Shown piece by piece: positions 11,700 through 24,239 of a stretch of 64,000 nucleotides of DNA. A model generated the notes under the pieces. It saw only the letters and a program-made list of their open reading frames with translations, was not told the origin of the DNA and searched no databases. The stretch comes from Casuarius casuarius (Eukaryota > Chordata > Aves > Casuariiformes > Casuariidae): positions 2,615,814-2,679,813 of the forward strand of contig PTFA01000050.1 of NCBI GenBank assembly GCA_003342895.1, read 5' to 3'. Each line of letters begins with the position of its first letter. Position 1 is the first letter of the stretch. The translations under genes and the position numbers were made by a program.

Positions 11700-13790
11700 A
11701 AATACATCAGCAAGCTGTTTATTTTAAGAACACGTCATTAACCTAACAGGGTCTTGGACAGAACGAGATGGCTTATCTGCTTCAGCTAAGTTTTTCTTTG
11801 AGCACTGTAGTGGACTATGCTCCTAAAATATCAACGGAATTTAACCTCCAGTTTAAACTAGAATTACACGGTTTACAGGATCAGAGCTAACTTTTAAAGC
11901 AAGCCAGATAGACTGTTTTCTTGAGAGAGTTTCAACCGAACAAAACACAGGTAGACAATTAGCCTAGTTTTAGAAGCTGGCCAAACCCAGAGAAGAGCTG
12001 GAAATGTGTTCCTTCGTGTTTCTCTTTAGAGACTGAACGGCCGAAGGGATGTGATGGTAGAAGGGCTGGTGCACTGCTGGCCTTTCATCTCCGAGACCTG
12101 GGCATGATGTGCCCCGGACTCCAGGGAGCAGAAGTTAGGTGCTGTCAGCACAGCCTGAACTCCGCATTGGTTTCCACAGCATAAAAACAGTGCATAAGTC
12201 ACAGGGTGACAGAGCTGGCAACCTCTCTGCAGAAGAGGGGGACAGGATGCAGGGACTACTCGTGGTGGGAAGGCAGCGGCGGGCTGTGCAGCGCTTTGCC
12301 CAGCACTTCCCTCACTACTCCCGCAGTGCCTCCGCACCCCTTGTCCACCCTTTGCATACAAAGAGCACTACAGCATTTCCTAATCTGATCCAGTCTTGTT
12401 GGGACAGCTTCTAAATTGCCTGAAAATAAATGTAGATTTCCTCTCCTCACAAATAAAAGATCTCAGCCCCAACAAAATCTGATAAAGCCACTTCAGGTCA
12501 CTACAATTCGGTTGGGTTTGTATTATAATCTCTCCAAGTACAACTACACCTGCACCTTAGTGAATGCAATCATCCTCCTCAGTGTGGGGAGGGATTCACA
12601 TCTGAAGCACAGTTTACGTCAGCAGTTTGCATGGAATTAATTGATATCCTACTATTTTTCATAATGCTTTAATAAAAGAAGAGTTCAGTGCATGTAAGCC
12701 TGTGTATGTTCACTGGCATTGGTGCGGTAATCAGATAAAACCTAGCCATATTAATAAGATAGTACAAAAGGAAGCATTAAATGTTTAAATACAATGTGCA
12801 TGCTATGATCTGATATGTTGATTTCCTCATACTTTTCACATACCGCCTCGAATTTTGATATTAAGCCAATATTTCTCACACTCAAGGAAGCAAATCCAAT
12901 TCCAATATCCAGTTTCCCTGTAATTTTTCTATTTCCCAAACCAGTACAATTTATACAGGAGGATAACTATGGCACATTTTCTCAGAGGAACTGTTTTCTG
13001 GAGAAGTCTTCACTCTAATGATATCTTTTTTTACCTGTATACTTCCAACATTTCTGTACAAGTATAGTTCTTCACATACATTAGTAGAGCCCACATTAGT
13101 CAGTCTAAGACCATCGATACCCAGTTTCTTACAGATAAAACATCTCAGCTCTTGCATAAGGAGTACACAAAGTCTGAATCTATTTTACATATGTGCTAAT
13201 TATTCTAGAGACAGTTTTCTCCTTTTCACAATAAACTTATGGCTCTCAAAGATGCAGTCCCTAAAGACTCACTTAAAGCACCTCTGCACGTGGTGTTGAA
13301 GCAGAAAATAAGCAAGGTGTCTACTTCCCTTTTACTCCTGTTTAATCTGATGACCATTTCGTAGTTAGTGGTCTCACAGAAACCCCAAAGTATGCTTCGT
13401 TATCCTCCATGGTCACATTCCACTTCTCAAATATTCATCTGCTCAGCTACACCTAATTACCTCCAATGTTGCCTCTTGGAGAAGCAACCGCTATCAGGCT
13501 CTTTGGATCACTCTTCTCAATGTTGCTACATGAACGATGCAATTACAAATCTCCCAGTACTTATTTTCTTACAATTACAACATCTGGAGCCACTTAATAA
13601 CATAAGAATCACAAAAGAGGGAAAGTTTCTAGCCTTTGCGGTTGCCGAGAAAAGTCTGTCAAATACACCCTGCAAGCCCACAAACCAGAAAAGTTCCAGT
13701 TTTATTTATTAAAAATACCATTAATTTTCAGTACTTAGGGATGACAATACCACATGGCTTAAGCTCTCATGTTAGTGCGATCCTGATGCA
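11700..13790. other. Unique DNA, no gene seen
   Basis: A modestly GC-richer patch at about 12030-12400 gives overlapping frames of 60-111 codons on both strands with no recognisable domain. The 114-codon plus frame at 13368-13712 is Ser/Leu/Gln-rich without motifs. Nothing here reads as an exon. Confidence 0.5.
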
Positions 13791-13799
13791 CAGACTCGT

Positions 13800-14100
13800 A
13801 TAATGAACACACAGTGGGGCGTTTGCTTGCCCAAGGTGTGTTTTCTCACGCTCAGGAGGATCCACAGGGAAGGCTGCTGCTGCGGAGCGTGTGCCCAGCT
13901 TTGCTGCTGCTCTCCTGCTCTGCTTTGCTGTGTGCCGGGCACATCTCTGCCGATCTGCTGTGCCGGAGAAGTGCTGCTCCGGAGCACGAGAGCAAGAGCA
14001 GCGCGGCACTGCAAATGCATGAGGTGCAAGCGAAGCGGTGGGGAAGGAGGAGCTGGACACCGAAAGAGGGAGTCACACACTCAGCAAGTGTGACTGCAAA
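13800..14100. other. GC-richer patch with frames on both strands
   Basis: Frames of 96-128 codons overlap in up to five readings (for example 13814-14200 plus and 13852-14151 minus). They are rich in Cys, Ser, Ala and Leu because of repeated gctgct/tgctc words, and none carries a family signature. CpG density is lower than in the islands, so this may be a weak regulatory element or a composition blip. Confidence 0.4.
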
Positions 14101-14109
14101 GGGCTGTGT

Positions 14110-16950
14110 TTCTCTAGAGCTTCCAGACAGCCATTTCCCACCGCAATGCACCTATTGCTGCCATTCTCTAAGGTACTCCACCAAAGCATTATATGTATAA
14201 TATTAATGGATAAATCCATCCCAGATACCTCATATAGTATATGCAGGTGACATTCATTCTACTGTCCAAGATTCACATGGTTTTGTAATTTGTTCAAAGA
14301 TATATTAAATACAGGTTTATAACACATGACAAATGCCGTGGGGCACACAGCTACTTATTCATAAATCAATTTTACATTGCAATTTTACCTATAGAGTTAC
14401 ACTTTGGAGTTAAAGGCTTTTAGAGAGACGTGTTACAGAAAAACTTCAAGAGACAACAGGCCCTTTGGGTTTATGTACAGGAAGGGTATGAACAGAAAAG
14501 GAGCTCTTGGAAAGCTTTGGAAACTTTTAACATGTAGCTTTTCATTATTTTTACCATTTTTGAAATCTTACTCACTCGAGTAAAATGACTGCCACCTTCT
14601 CTTCAACTCTTCCTTTCAATCTGACAGGCGGTAACTTTCTGAGCCTGACTCGGTCACAGAGGGTTAGGAAAAACTGCTTCATGTTGTCCTTCCCCTCTCA
14701 TTCCTCTGTTTCTCTCCTTTTTCATCGTTCTTGTGAATTTAGAGAGCTTCCCACTTCTAAACTCTCACGCTTTCAAAGTGCGACACAGAAGTTTAACACA
14801 TCTAGCTTAATATTTCACAGAACAGACTTTCTTTCTGAAGTATTCTAGGTCAGCTTTACCACTGCCATGGGAAGCAATTTTTTTAGGTCCTGATTCTGTT
14901 AAGTACCGAGTATCCTCAAGTCCTGGTATCAGGATTAATCCCTTCAGGTGGGATTATGGTTTCCCACCTGAAGCTGATACAATCAGAGGACAAATTCTGG
15001 TCCACTGCCATCAACGGGAGTTGTAAAGAATCACCAAGGAGGAAATATGCATAAAATGGTAATGGAAACGGAGAAGAAATGGAGCAGAAGGGCTTCCAGC
15101 AATGCAAGGGATGTTGCTCCATTGTGAACACCCCTTATGACAGTTTTTATTTATAGCGAACGGCTATTTCGCTAAGGGAGAGAAGAGGGTAGGCAGCAGG
15201 CTAAAGCTGAGGGAGGTTTTAATCTTCATCCCCTAAAATTGGAGCATTTCTGAAGAAATGGGTAAGAATTTGGCTTATAAACATTTTTAAGGAGTTAATA
15301 ACTTGGAAGTTTTTCATGGGAACAGGAAAAGGCAAACCTGAAGCTATTCCTCTCCCTGCCACATTTGAGGTCCCTTCTCCCAAGCAAAAAAGCACCTAGC
15401 AGTTCTCCACCACATAACTTTTCATATACTTTATCTTTAATAAAGGGGGTTTTTTTTAATTTAACGTATTTTTCAAGGATTTTCTTCCTTTTAGATCTAG
15501 AGATTAAAAAAGCATTAGGAAACTGCATTACTTTTTTAAGATGAAGCCACAAAGATTTCAAACATCTGACCCATGATCTGTATTCTAGCTGTTTAGGACT
15601 GACCACAGAAACCAAAGCTGTGACACTATGCCATCTAATACAGCGAAGGTTGGGGCGGGAGGGTTAGTACTTTCTCCACTATTTAGAGGGGCAATATCTT
15701 GTGCAGTACATTCATGCAAGCACAGGAAAAGTAGCAAAGCACCAGACATTCACATTTTACGAAGTGTGGACTGAATGAAACTGGTTTTGTAGCAGAGACA
15801 GTAGGCACTTTGCACAATCCTGTAGAGAATGTGAAGTTGTTCTGATAGCATCCAGTGAAATAAAGGCATCTTATAAAATGTGCTTTGTCTTCAAAAAAAA
15901 CCCCACAAAACCTTGAAAATAATTAACAAAATATTAAAGATGATCAAATTTTTAGATTGGAAAATAAAAAAGATAATGGAACATTACAGCTGCAGGGTAA
16001 TGCGTTCACAACTTACAAATGTGAAAGTTAAGCACAAGTTTGCACTAAGATGCAGATTTTGCTAGCCTGATCACTGAAGAGTATTATTGCAGGAACAGTG
16101 CACCATACAGCTCTCATCTATTCTTTTATATTATTTTACACCTACATTTTAGATGGATAGAACAATTCACTAATATCAGTTGGAGAGAAAACCAGAAATT
16201 TCAGCTCTAGAGCAACTTGAGGAAGTTCCAAATAAGATTTTAAAATAAAGGGGGAAAAAAAGCATTTTTTCCAGAAGAACGCTTCCTTTCCCCCCCTGTC
16301 TGCCACCCATCCATCTCCACCAGGGGCCAACAGCAGATGTTTCAGAAACCACATATTGGGCAGACACAGGATCATCTGCCTCTCCTTCCCTAAAGGCCTC
16401 ATCCAAAGGGAAAAATCTAGAGCATTTAGTTCAAAGAGCATTCTGGAGGAGTAAGTAGCAAGTCTTCCATTTTAAATAGTTCTTACCTTTGAAAAGAAAA
16501 ATAGAAGCAGAATAATTTGAAAATTTCAAATCCAGAAAATTCCATTACAATTGTAGAAGAGTCTAAAAGATACTTTTATCATAAACACATTCATCTCAAC
16601 CAACTCATGGGAGTGTGTAATCTACGAACACAATTAATGCTGAAAAATATTTTTGTAGAATTAAGATAATTACAAACCTATCACAAAATAAAATCCTGCT
16701 GGAAAAGTAACATTTTATAGATTTAAGAAACAAATGAAATAGTTTCACCCCAAAACATATATGTTTCACCTTAAGTCAGCAAATGTATGTTTTTCCAATC
16801 AAATTACAGATGTCCATTTCCCAAATATCTATAACAATTAAACACTTAATGGTAAATAGGATTTAAAAAAAATAAACTATTTATTCAAGATTAGTAGTAG
16901 CACTTAACAGAATGGATTTAGAGATTGAAAGCAACATGAAATCAGCATTG
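14110..16950. other. Unique AT-rich DNA, no gene seen
   Basis: No exon-like frame. The minus frame at 15295-15615 (106 codons) is Lys/Phe/Leu-rich and looks like chance. Structured elements are the hairpin at 14926-14980 and a short hairpin at 15154-15174, where a 7-bp stem tagcgaa/ttcgcta encloses a 7-base loop. Confidence 0.55.
14926..14980. repeat. Composite hairpin: 12-bp perfect stem inside an outer 7-bp stem
   Basis: cttcaggtggga (14942-14953) pairs exactly with tcccacctgaag (14962-14973) across an 8-base loop. Outside it, gtatcag (14926-14932) pairs with ctgatac (14974-14980), leaving a single 9-base bulge on the 5' side. A transcript would fold into a stem of about 19 bp. The one-sided bulge and length fall short of a typical microRNA precursor, and no known microRNA sequence is visible. 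Confidence 0.85.
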
Positions 16951-16984
16951 TAACCACAGAGCTTAAAACACCTCTTGGGTTGCT

Positions 16985-17150
16985 CTAAAGCACGCGGAGC
17001 GCCAGCTGTGCCCTTGGCCGGCCCAGGATCACAGCACCACGGTGGCTGGGTGCCACCGCTCCGCCAGCTCCGCTTGGCTGTGGCGAGGCCCGGCCAGTGC
17101 AGCTGCAGGTCCCCCGGGATGCTCATCACACGGCGAGGGCAGAATTGCCG
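16985..17150. promoter_or_regulatory. Weak CpG-rich patch
   Basis: About 13 CpGs in 165 bases flanked by AT-rich DNA. The 82-codon minus frame (16881-17129) and 69-codon plus frame (16975-17184) through it are Pro/Gly/Arg-rich and unrecognised. It is shorter and weaker than the islands at 3.2 and 18.5 kb; an orphan CpG element is the most I can say. Confidence 0.35.
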
Positions 17151-17159
17151 TCATGCAGA

Positions 17160-18240
17160 AGTTTTTGTTGCCTCAATCGTTTAGAGCCTGACTTTTTCAA
17201 ACGGAGGATGAAAAAGGGATGCTTTACCAATTAGTAGACAACTTGATTTTGAAAGGAAGCATTTTGGATTGGAGATGTCTTGTGGCTTGTAGATCTAAAA
17301 AGCACCTGAAGCGTGTAAAGGTTGAAGCATGTATTACATACATATTACCTGCTTGCAAGAAGAAGAAGAGATCGTTTCAGACATCACCTGACAGTGTGGT
17401 GTGAACACAGCACTGTGAAAGACAAAGTCCTAACCAAGCTGCTAAAAATGTTTTCATATCAAGAAAAATATCTTGTCATTAATAATGAACTGATTGGCCA
17501 AAAGCGCAAGTAACTGAGGTAAGTGCTCTCTGTCTCTGGTGCCAGACAGACTCCAGGCAGCACGACCCGGCACCAGCGGCAGCCTGGTTGGTTCTGTTTG
17601 TTGGTTGGTTTTCCTTGCCAGGAAGAGAGACAAAGGGAAAAGGAGTCAGAGCAATTTCAGAGTGATGAAACAAAGTCACATGAAGACTTTTACTTCACAA
17701 GGAACAGGTGTCGACATGATATTGGCAAAATTTCTTAGGCAAAAACAAACACTTAGTGGAGATACAATTGAAGTCTTAACAGTATTCCAGCTGTAGCGCT
17801 GAGTTCAAGATAATTAGGAGATTTTTTATAATTATTTGTGAACGGAACACAGATCGGGGACATACCGCGGTTCTGTTCCTACCACATCCACAGACTCCAT
17901 TTATTCTGGAAAGCCCAAGACAAGGAGATTTAGCATGAAACTGATGTATACTGACATATATTTACAGTTGATATCAACGAAATACTATTTAATCCCAAAA
18001 GATGTTCATCAGAACTGTCATAGCCAGGGCCTATTGTCTCCTGTGGATGTGATGGCTTAAGATGACTGTGGTCCTCACGTTACGGCGTGCAAAATTGCAT
18101 GCGAGGTCACAGAGACCAAGGAGACAAAGCAAAACTCCCACTGTACAATGATAAAATATTTCAAGCTAGGGAAAGTTTCTGGATTATGGAAATGCATTCT
18201 TTCTGAATACTTTTTCCCCCTCAAATCCTAGCCATCTTTA
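17160..18240. other. Unique DNA, no gene seen
   Basis: Single-copy sequence with a small ggttggtt run near 17585-17610. The open frames (60-85 codons) have no domain or splice context. Confidence 0.55.
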
Positions 18241-18255
18241 AAAGCAAGGTGACAG

Positions 18256-18267
18256 CTCTTATAAGAG
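18256..18267. promoter_or_regulatory. Palindromic TATA-like word upstream of CpG island 5
   Basis: ctcttataagag is a perfect 12-base palindrome containing TATAAG, about 200 bases upstream of the island core. The DNA between them is balanced in composition, with gctaatgactcg-type words near 18370. It could act as a TATA element in either direction, but it lies far from the island core and no transcript evidence exists. Confidence 0.25.
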
Positions 18268-18459
18268 AAATTTTTCTTTTCTCTGCTGCGATTTGATTCA
18301 GATCTCCTTCCCGGTGACAGAGAGACTGCCAGATTGCGAAGCCCGGAGAGCTCTACAGCAGGCAATCCGCTAATGACTCGAAGTTGGGGTAAGATGCAGA
18401 GAGAGGCACGTACAGAGAGAAAGCGAGAGGCAGAATAGCGCAGAATTAGCCACCCGTTT

Positions 18460-18610
18460 CATTAGCCCGTCCGGCGGGCAGCAGGCCCCGCGCTCGCGGC
18501 CCGCCGACCCCGCGGCAGCAGCGGTGCTCCAGCCGGGTGCCGGGCGCCCGCCGCGGGTCAGCCTCCGCGGGGCCGCGCCGTTGACAGCCGCCGCAAACCA
18601 CGCTCTCCAG
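18460..18610. promoter_or_regulatory. CpG island 5
   Basis: About 22 CpGs fall within 18481-18600. An 84-codon minus frame (18370-18624) and the start of a 138-codon plus frame (18524-18940) cross it; both become Ala/Arg/Gly/Pro-rich inside the island and neither resembles a known protein. A promoter or developmental enhancer is the expected role; the associated gene is not visible. Confidence 0.65.
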
Positions 18611-19322
18611 AAAGTACACCACATGGAAACTGTAGGAGTGTTTTCCGTGATTTGTTTGAATGGCTCACGTTTTTGGTCGGCAAAGTTTGAAAACTTTTTT
18701 TCTTTTAATGGGAAGTTTTATTTTTTCTCTTTTCAGTATCAGCTGCAAAACTGCCTACAGTCACAGCCACACGTCAAAATCCTGACATCTACGCTTAATG
18801 ATTTCTATTTTCATTCCAAAAATCTCATCAGTTTAACTTCCTCACTGCTTGGCTATTACTCCAGCATCTGCACTTCTACATTTTATCAGTGTCCCAATGG
18901 CTTTCGATGGAATAACTTCATGGTCACACACATACTGTAATGCAACTGTAATCATCAGTGTACTAGATGGACTCTGCTCCAGCAGAAGCAAGGAAACAAT
19001 TAAGTAATTTTGTATTTTTTCTGATTATAGTTTTCCACTTCAAACTACTTTAGCTGGGTTCATACCGCATATAGCCATGAACTTAAAAATAAAATAACAA
19101 AGTTAATGGACCTTTGCTTTAGCAGTAAATCAGTTTTACAGGAGCTGCCACAGTAAGGGCATTTTGAGAAAAAGGCTAGCATGAGACTCAGGTGAGTAGC
19201 ATTGTAATAATTAAATTAGGTCAACTGTGCCCAAGCGCCATATTATTAATATCTCATAGGAGATGTTTGTAGCATAGGATGAGGTATTGACTCAACAGGC
19301 CAGACAGTCCTGGCAGAGCTCG

Positions 19323-19353
19323 AGCTATCTATAGCCTGCAGCTATAGATAGCT
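19323..19353. repeat. Perfect hairpin, 13-bp stem, 5-base loop
   Basis: agctatctatagc (19323-19335) and gctatagatagct (19341-19353) are exact reverse complements around ctgca. The right arm runs directly into a TA-rich tract, so hairpin and repeat may have formed together. Confidence 0.9.
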
Positions 19354-19412
19354 ATATACATATATATAAATATATAGATATATATACATTTTTAGCTATA
19401 TACAGCTAAAAA
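19354..19412. repeat. TA-rich microsatellite-like tract ending in a hairpin
   Basis: An imperfect (TA)n tract interrupted by single C, A and G bases fills about 19354-19386. Next comes tttttagct (19389-19397), which pairs with agctaaaaa (19404-19412): a 9-bp stem with a 6-base loop. Such tracts extrude cruciforms and mutate readily. Confidence 0.75.
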
Positions 19413-20970
19413 ATGAAACCTCATTCTGCAGTTCCCATGCTGTACAGCTACTTCCTAGAGAACAGCATTCTGTTCAATTATGCTGGTAAATAACAGATCT
19501 CTAATTAATATCTTATGTTCATTATCATGATTAAAAACAGTATGCTAGCATGCCGGCTACTCAACCAAGACGAGGATTCTATTGCAGTAGGTGCTTTTGA
19601 AGCATCTTGGAATGTACTGTCATGTCTTATTGAATTTAGAGAATGGATGGATGTAAGCAAATTAAATTTGATCCTCTTGCCCAGGTCCCACGGTTGATAC
19701 ACACCGCTCAGGCAGGCAAGCAGACCAACACTGTGGAAGGGGGACAAAAGCATTTCCTATGAACACTTACACCCACTCTTGGGAATCAAGCTAACTTCAT
19801 GCTTCAAGCCCATGAAGTCATTTCAGTTTTTAATGATGGTATGAATTGCTTGCTCCCAGATTTTTAAAGTAGTTTAACACGAAACTTACCTTTCTACTAG
19901 TAAAGACAGTTCTCAGTACTACCTGCAGCAGGAAGCGGAAAGATGGATTACACTTTTGACTGTTTTGTTAAAGGGTGTATGAGCTCTTCTTTTGGACCAA
20001 GGCCTCTTTCTGGCCTCTAGGACTATCTGTATGTGGGAGGAGGTCTGCTTTCAGACTACTCTTTATACTTTGTACAAAGTGCAGCTTTGGTCAGCAAGAT
20101 TTAAACATAAGGAAAAATATTGCACTCTTTAAAGGATTAATGTACAAAACATTACAGTTGACTTACTACTGTTACATAAGTACTCACAGCCAAGAAAAAA
20201 GGACATCCAAAAACTGAATCCAGGTGGCTTGTTTTTTTAGAGACTATTATGGCTTCTAAAATATGCACTGTGGAGTTAGCAAACAAGATAAGCAGAGTCT
20301 TAGTCAAAAGAGCACATCATTGTCCGGAGAGCAAAAAGAAGTTGTTTTCTCCAAAAAATATACCTAAATCTACCTTGCTCCATGGAAACAGTGTGCTGTA
20401 ACCATACTCCACTCCGTTCAGATAAAATGGATTATATACCGTACTTTGAGATACTTAGAAATATGGTGCTAGGAGATCAGAAAGGCAGAATGAGTGAGAC
20501 AGGTACAGAGCAGAGCCAGGGCATGTACAAAAGGATCAAATTAAGTCTGCATATCCATGTCCTGATTTCCCAGTTCAGAAATATTTTAAAAATAAAATGT
20601 GTATGTGTATATGTGTGAGCATGGGTCTGAAGATTATGAAAGTCTTATTGGTTAGGGCATTTCTCATAGGTCACTCAAAAGAGACAAAACTAATCCACAA
20701 AAAACCCGCCAGAGCTAGGAGCCTGGAGCCTTTGCTTCAACTTGAAAGTTCCCATCAGAAGTGTACAAAGAAATATTTCTTGTCCCAGAAAGCATCTCAG
20801 AGGGGCTGCAGATAGGCAAACACTAGGGAGAAGCCTAAAGAGCAAGGAGGAGACACAAGTGACACCAATTGAAGAGAGAAGAAAGAAGAAAGAAAAGATA
20901 TTAAACCCTCAACTATACTTTTGTGGGTCTGCCTTCCTTTTCCCAGAAAAAGACGTTTCTTCACAGTGAG

Positions 20971-21150
20971 AGGTTTAAAGACTTCTTTCAGAAATTCCAC
21001 ATGGTCCTAAGGAGACTGCTCCTTTTAAAACTCTCAAAGGCTGGCTATTTTTCATTTTCCTTCAGCTATTTCCATTTTTATCATTCTGCCTTCTGGCTAG
21101 AAACATGTACTTGGCAGCATTTGTCAGGTCCTACAAACGCTGAATCTGGG
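20971..21150 (+). repeat. Diverged direct repeat, copy A
   Basis: This stretch realigns by eye, with small gaps, to 21585-21770. Anchors in order are ttcagaaattccacatg, ctgctcctttta, ctcaaaggctg, ccttctggcta, and tttgtcaggtcctaca. The copies are substantially diverged, so the duplication is old or both are members of one unrecognised interspersed repeat. A plus frame at 20923-21171 (82 codons) overlaps it but is not shared with copy B. Confidence 0.6.
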
Positions 21151-21584
21151 GACCACCTTGTCCTCTACTAATGGAGAGATTTACCAAGGGCCACTGAACA
21201 TCCACCAGCAGGGCGTGGTGTAAGATCTGAAGCGAAATCCCACTAATTCAAGCAAACTACAAATATATACAACATATACCACTTCAGGAAGTAACATTGT
21301 CATATGCTCCCTGATGTCCAGTGATAACAAAGAACATGTAAAAACAACTTCTTTAAAATGTTATGATACCTTCGCCTCTTTCCCCCTCCTGCCCTATGCA
21401 GACATGATCCTGAAGGCTAAAGAAAGACAGGAAAGCAAACGCGGAGGTGGTGTCTCCTAACTGAAAGCTCCCCACTGGATCCTGTCGGATTTTGTCTGCC
21501 ATTGTTTATTATGGAGATAGGAACTGGGGCATCATTTTGGCCATGAAATTCATCCAAGAAAATCCAAAAAGGGAAAAAAAGAAT

Positions 21585-21770
21585 AAAGGATTTCCAACTT
21601 TCTTTTCGATTCAGATATTCTACATGCCACAGAAAGAGGCTGCTCCTTTTATAGTTGTTTTCAAAGGCTGACTTTTCCATCTTCGTAATCTGACTTCATT
21701 TCACTCACTCAGCCTTCATGCTAGCTTTTAACCCTGCAATGTTTGTCAGATCCTACAGCCATCAGACCCA
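21585..21770 (+). repeat. Diverged direct repeat, copy B
   Basis: Second member of the pair, about 610 bases downstream of copy A and in the same orientation. Matching anchors are attcagatattctacatg, ctgctcctttta, tttcaaaggctg, ccttcatgcta, and tttgtcagatcctaca. Frame is not conserved between copies, so it is not a duplicated exon. I do not recognise the repeat family. Confidence 0.6.
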
Positions 21771-21779
21771 CATTAAAAG

Positions 21780-24230
21780 GAAAAAAGTCCTTCTAGTATC
21801 TGATCTACCCATTGAGAAGAAGAAAGGAAAGATTATAGCAGGGGTGTTGTGGAGTAGAAGAAAAGAGAACAAATGGATTATTTTGTTTTAGTACATTTTT
21901 ATACTATCTCTACATCTGAGGAAAAAAGTCTTTTCCATCTTTTTGGAGTCCCAGCAGTCTTCCTGATTTTCTCTGAAAGAAATCTATCCTGATACAGAGG
22001 AATTACGCACCACTTCGATCTCATATCTCCTTAACTGAGAACTGAAGAAAGATTTCACCGGTAACAGGGTCTTCTACAGACCTTGTGTGAAGTGACCTTA
22101 CATCCCATTAGGGAACTCTGCTGCAAACTTCAAATGCATCTACAGCATAAATGGCACTAAGATGTTTGTGTTTAAGAAAGAAATCAATGACATAATTCTA
22201 ATATTTGAAAGTGCTTTAATTAACAATGCCATTTACTTTTTACATTACTTTTCTTGGGATTTCTCAGCTTTAAAGTACTATTTTTATTACTTTGCATTAA
22301 ATTTCCTTTTATACATAAAATGAAATGTTGCTCTATTTTAATAATTAAATGAGAAACGGTGGTACACTTATGGGAAAGTAAGAGTAGGGGAAAATCATTC
22401 CTAGGTTACTGGATATCCCTTGGAATCCTTCAGCCCTATGTAAAAGAGAGAGAGAAATGAAGAGCGATGGCTAGGGTGAAAAACACAGGTGACTTCCTTC
22501 CAGAATTACAAAGAGGATGTGAACTGATAAATTGGCTAACAAGCAAATGTAAGCAGAAATTTGAGTTTGTGCGGCAAACAGTCATCTAAGTATAAACCTG
22601 GGAACTGTTCACTTTTTGCAGAAGTGTGGCAAGGGTTGGGTACGGACTCATATAATACAGGATCCATTTTAGCTGAATTATCTTATCTATTTAATCTACA
22701 GGATAAATAAAAAAGATCACATTTTCTTTAGCTCTCGGATACAGCAAATAATCTTCCTCCTTTTCTCCTTTTTCTCTGAGGCTGATACAAAGTCACCAGA
22801 TGGGTCATAATGGAAACAATATCTTCCACCTCTTTGTACCTGAGCAAATGACCTCCTTTCAAGATGAATTTTCCAGAAAGCAGATAACTGAATTACCTGA
22901 GTGCTGATCCACTTCAAAGGGTCTCTTTATAGGAGGCATAATCACATTCTGATGCTTTGATCAAGGGAATCTATCAACCTGCTTACTCGATCACAAACTC
23001 TACTATTTGCCATGAAAAGATAACTAATCAATTACAGAACACACATCTGCTCTGAGTAACGTTATTGATGACTTGATAGAAGGAATGTGCAGTACAAAGA
23101 GCAAAACCCCAGGGAAAGCTGGCAGTGGTGGGGGACCAAGGAATTCAAGCTTGACAGGGGATGGCCAGCCAAAAAGCAAGTTGCTAGTGATTAAGCAGGA
23201 GCATCTGTTGTGCACTCCCCTGGAATGGAACTTAACAGAAAAAGGAAGGGACTCTTGTTCAAACTCAGTTAGTTGGTTTCCTAGCATGGTCTTTCAGCAC
23301 TAATTCTGCCACTCCTCCAGTTCTGCCCCCTTGCCAGAGCAAGCCTAGCCAGCTTCCCAGCAGAACCCGAATGTTTCTGCCGGAAACGACTGAGGAACTA
23401 CCCTACCGAGCTCCGGCGAAGCTCATACAAGGGCAGAGTTCATTCTCCCATCTTATGCGACACGCACAGCTCGGTGTTTACAAAGTTTGTGTTACCTTTT
23501 CCCAGAGATCCAGAGTCTTCTAGGCTTTTTCTCAAAGACCTATCTGAAAAGGATGTATTTCTCCTTTATGACTCTAGAGTGTCTATTTTTAGTATTTTAA
23601 CTTTTCAGTGAGCAACAGCAGAACGGAATTAAGTGAATAGACAATATTCCAGCAGCTCTTTCTTCAGCCTATTCTTTTGCACTCTCCTAAATCTTTGCAA
23701 ACTGCCACAGGTATTTTCCAGAAATGCTATTTCCACATCATCAAATATTTCCTACCAGAAAGACACCGAGTTTTATCTGACTGTGATGAAAACTATTAGA
23801 TAAAAAGCATATGAACCAAAACCAAGGAAACAGGATCAGTTATTCAACCAGAAAAAATCTGAGTCCAAATGAGACTTAATTGTTAAGAAATGGCACAGAA
23901 AGTTGCCAGGCATATCAGCTACAATATACAAATCTTATTGTTTCATGTGCTGCAGGTTTTTGAGCTAACCCATTGCAGCAATACACACAATAGGAAGCAG
24001 GCATCTGCAGTGCAGTCCTTGGAGACTTGATATAGGTTCCTCTTCTCGCTCTAAGGTAGATTTACTAAGGGCTCAGGTAAATCAATCAACGTCCAAATAT
24101 GGATAAGACTGTAAATCAGAGTATAGATGTTTTGTGGAGGAAATAAAACAGAGGTGACCCAGAAAGGTATTTGGCAGTAATGAAGAATACAAATACAAAT
24201 TGAATGTTCTTGTTTGCTCTCTTCCAAAAT
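21780..24230. other. Unique AT-rich DNA, no gene seen
   Basis: No exon-like frame over 90 codons and no clear repeat. The segment at 23300-23480 is slightly GC-richer with a few CpGs, but not an island. Confidence 0.55.
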
Positions 24231-24239
24231 ACAGACAAT

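Larger units (their letters stand above)
18620..20960. other. Unique AT-rich DNA, no gene seen
   Basis: No exon-like frame. The plus frames at 19975-20217 and 20382-20969 are of chance length. Contains the inverted-repeat and (TA)n cluster at 19323-19412 and a short run of alternating gt words near 20600-20618. Confidence 0.55.
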
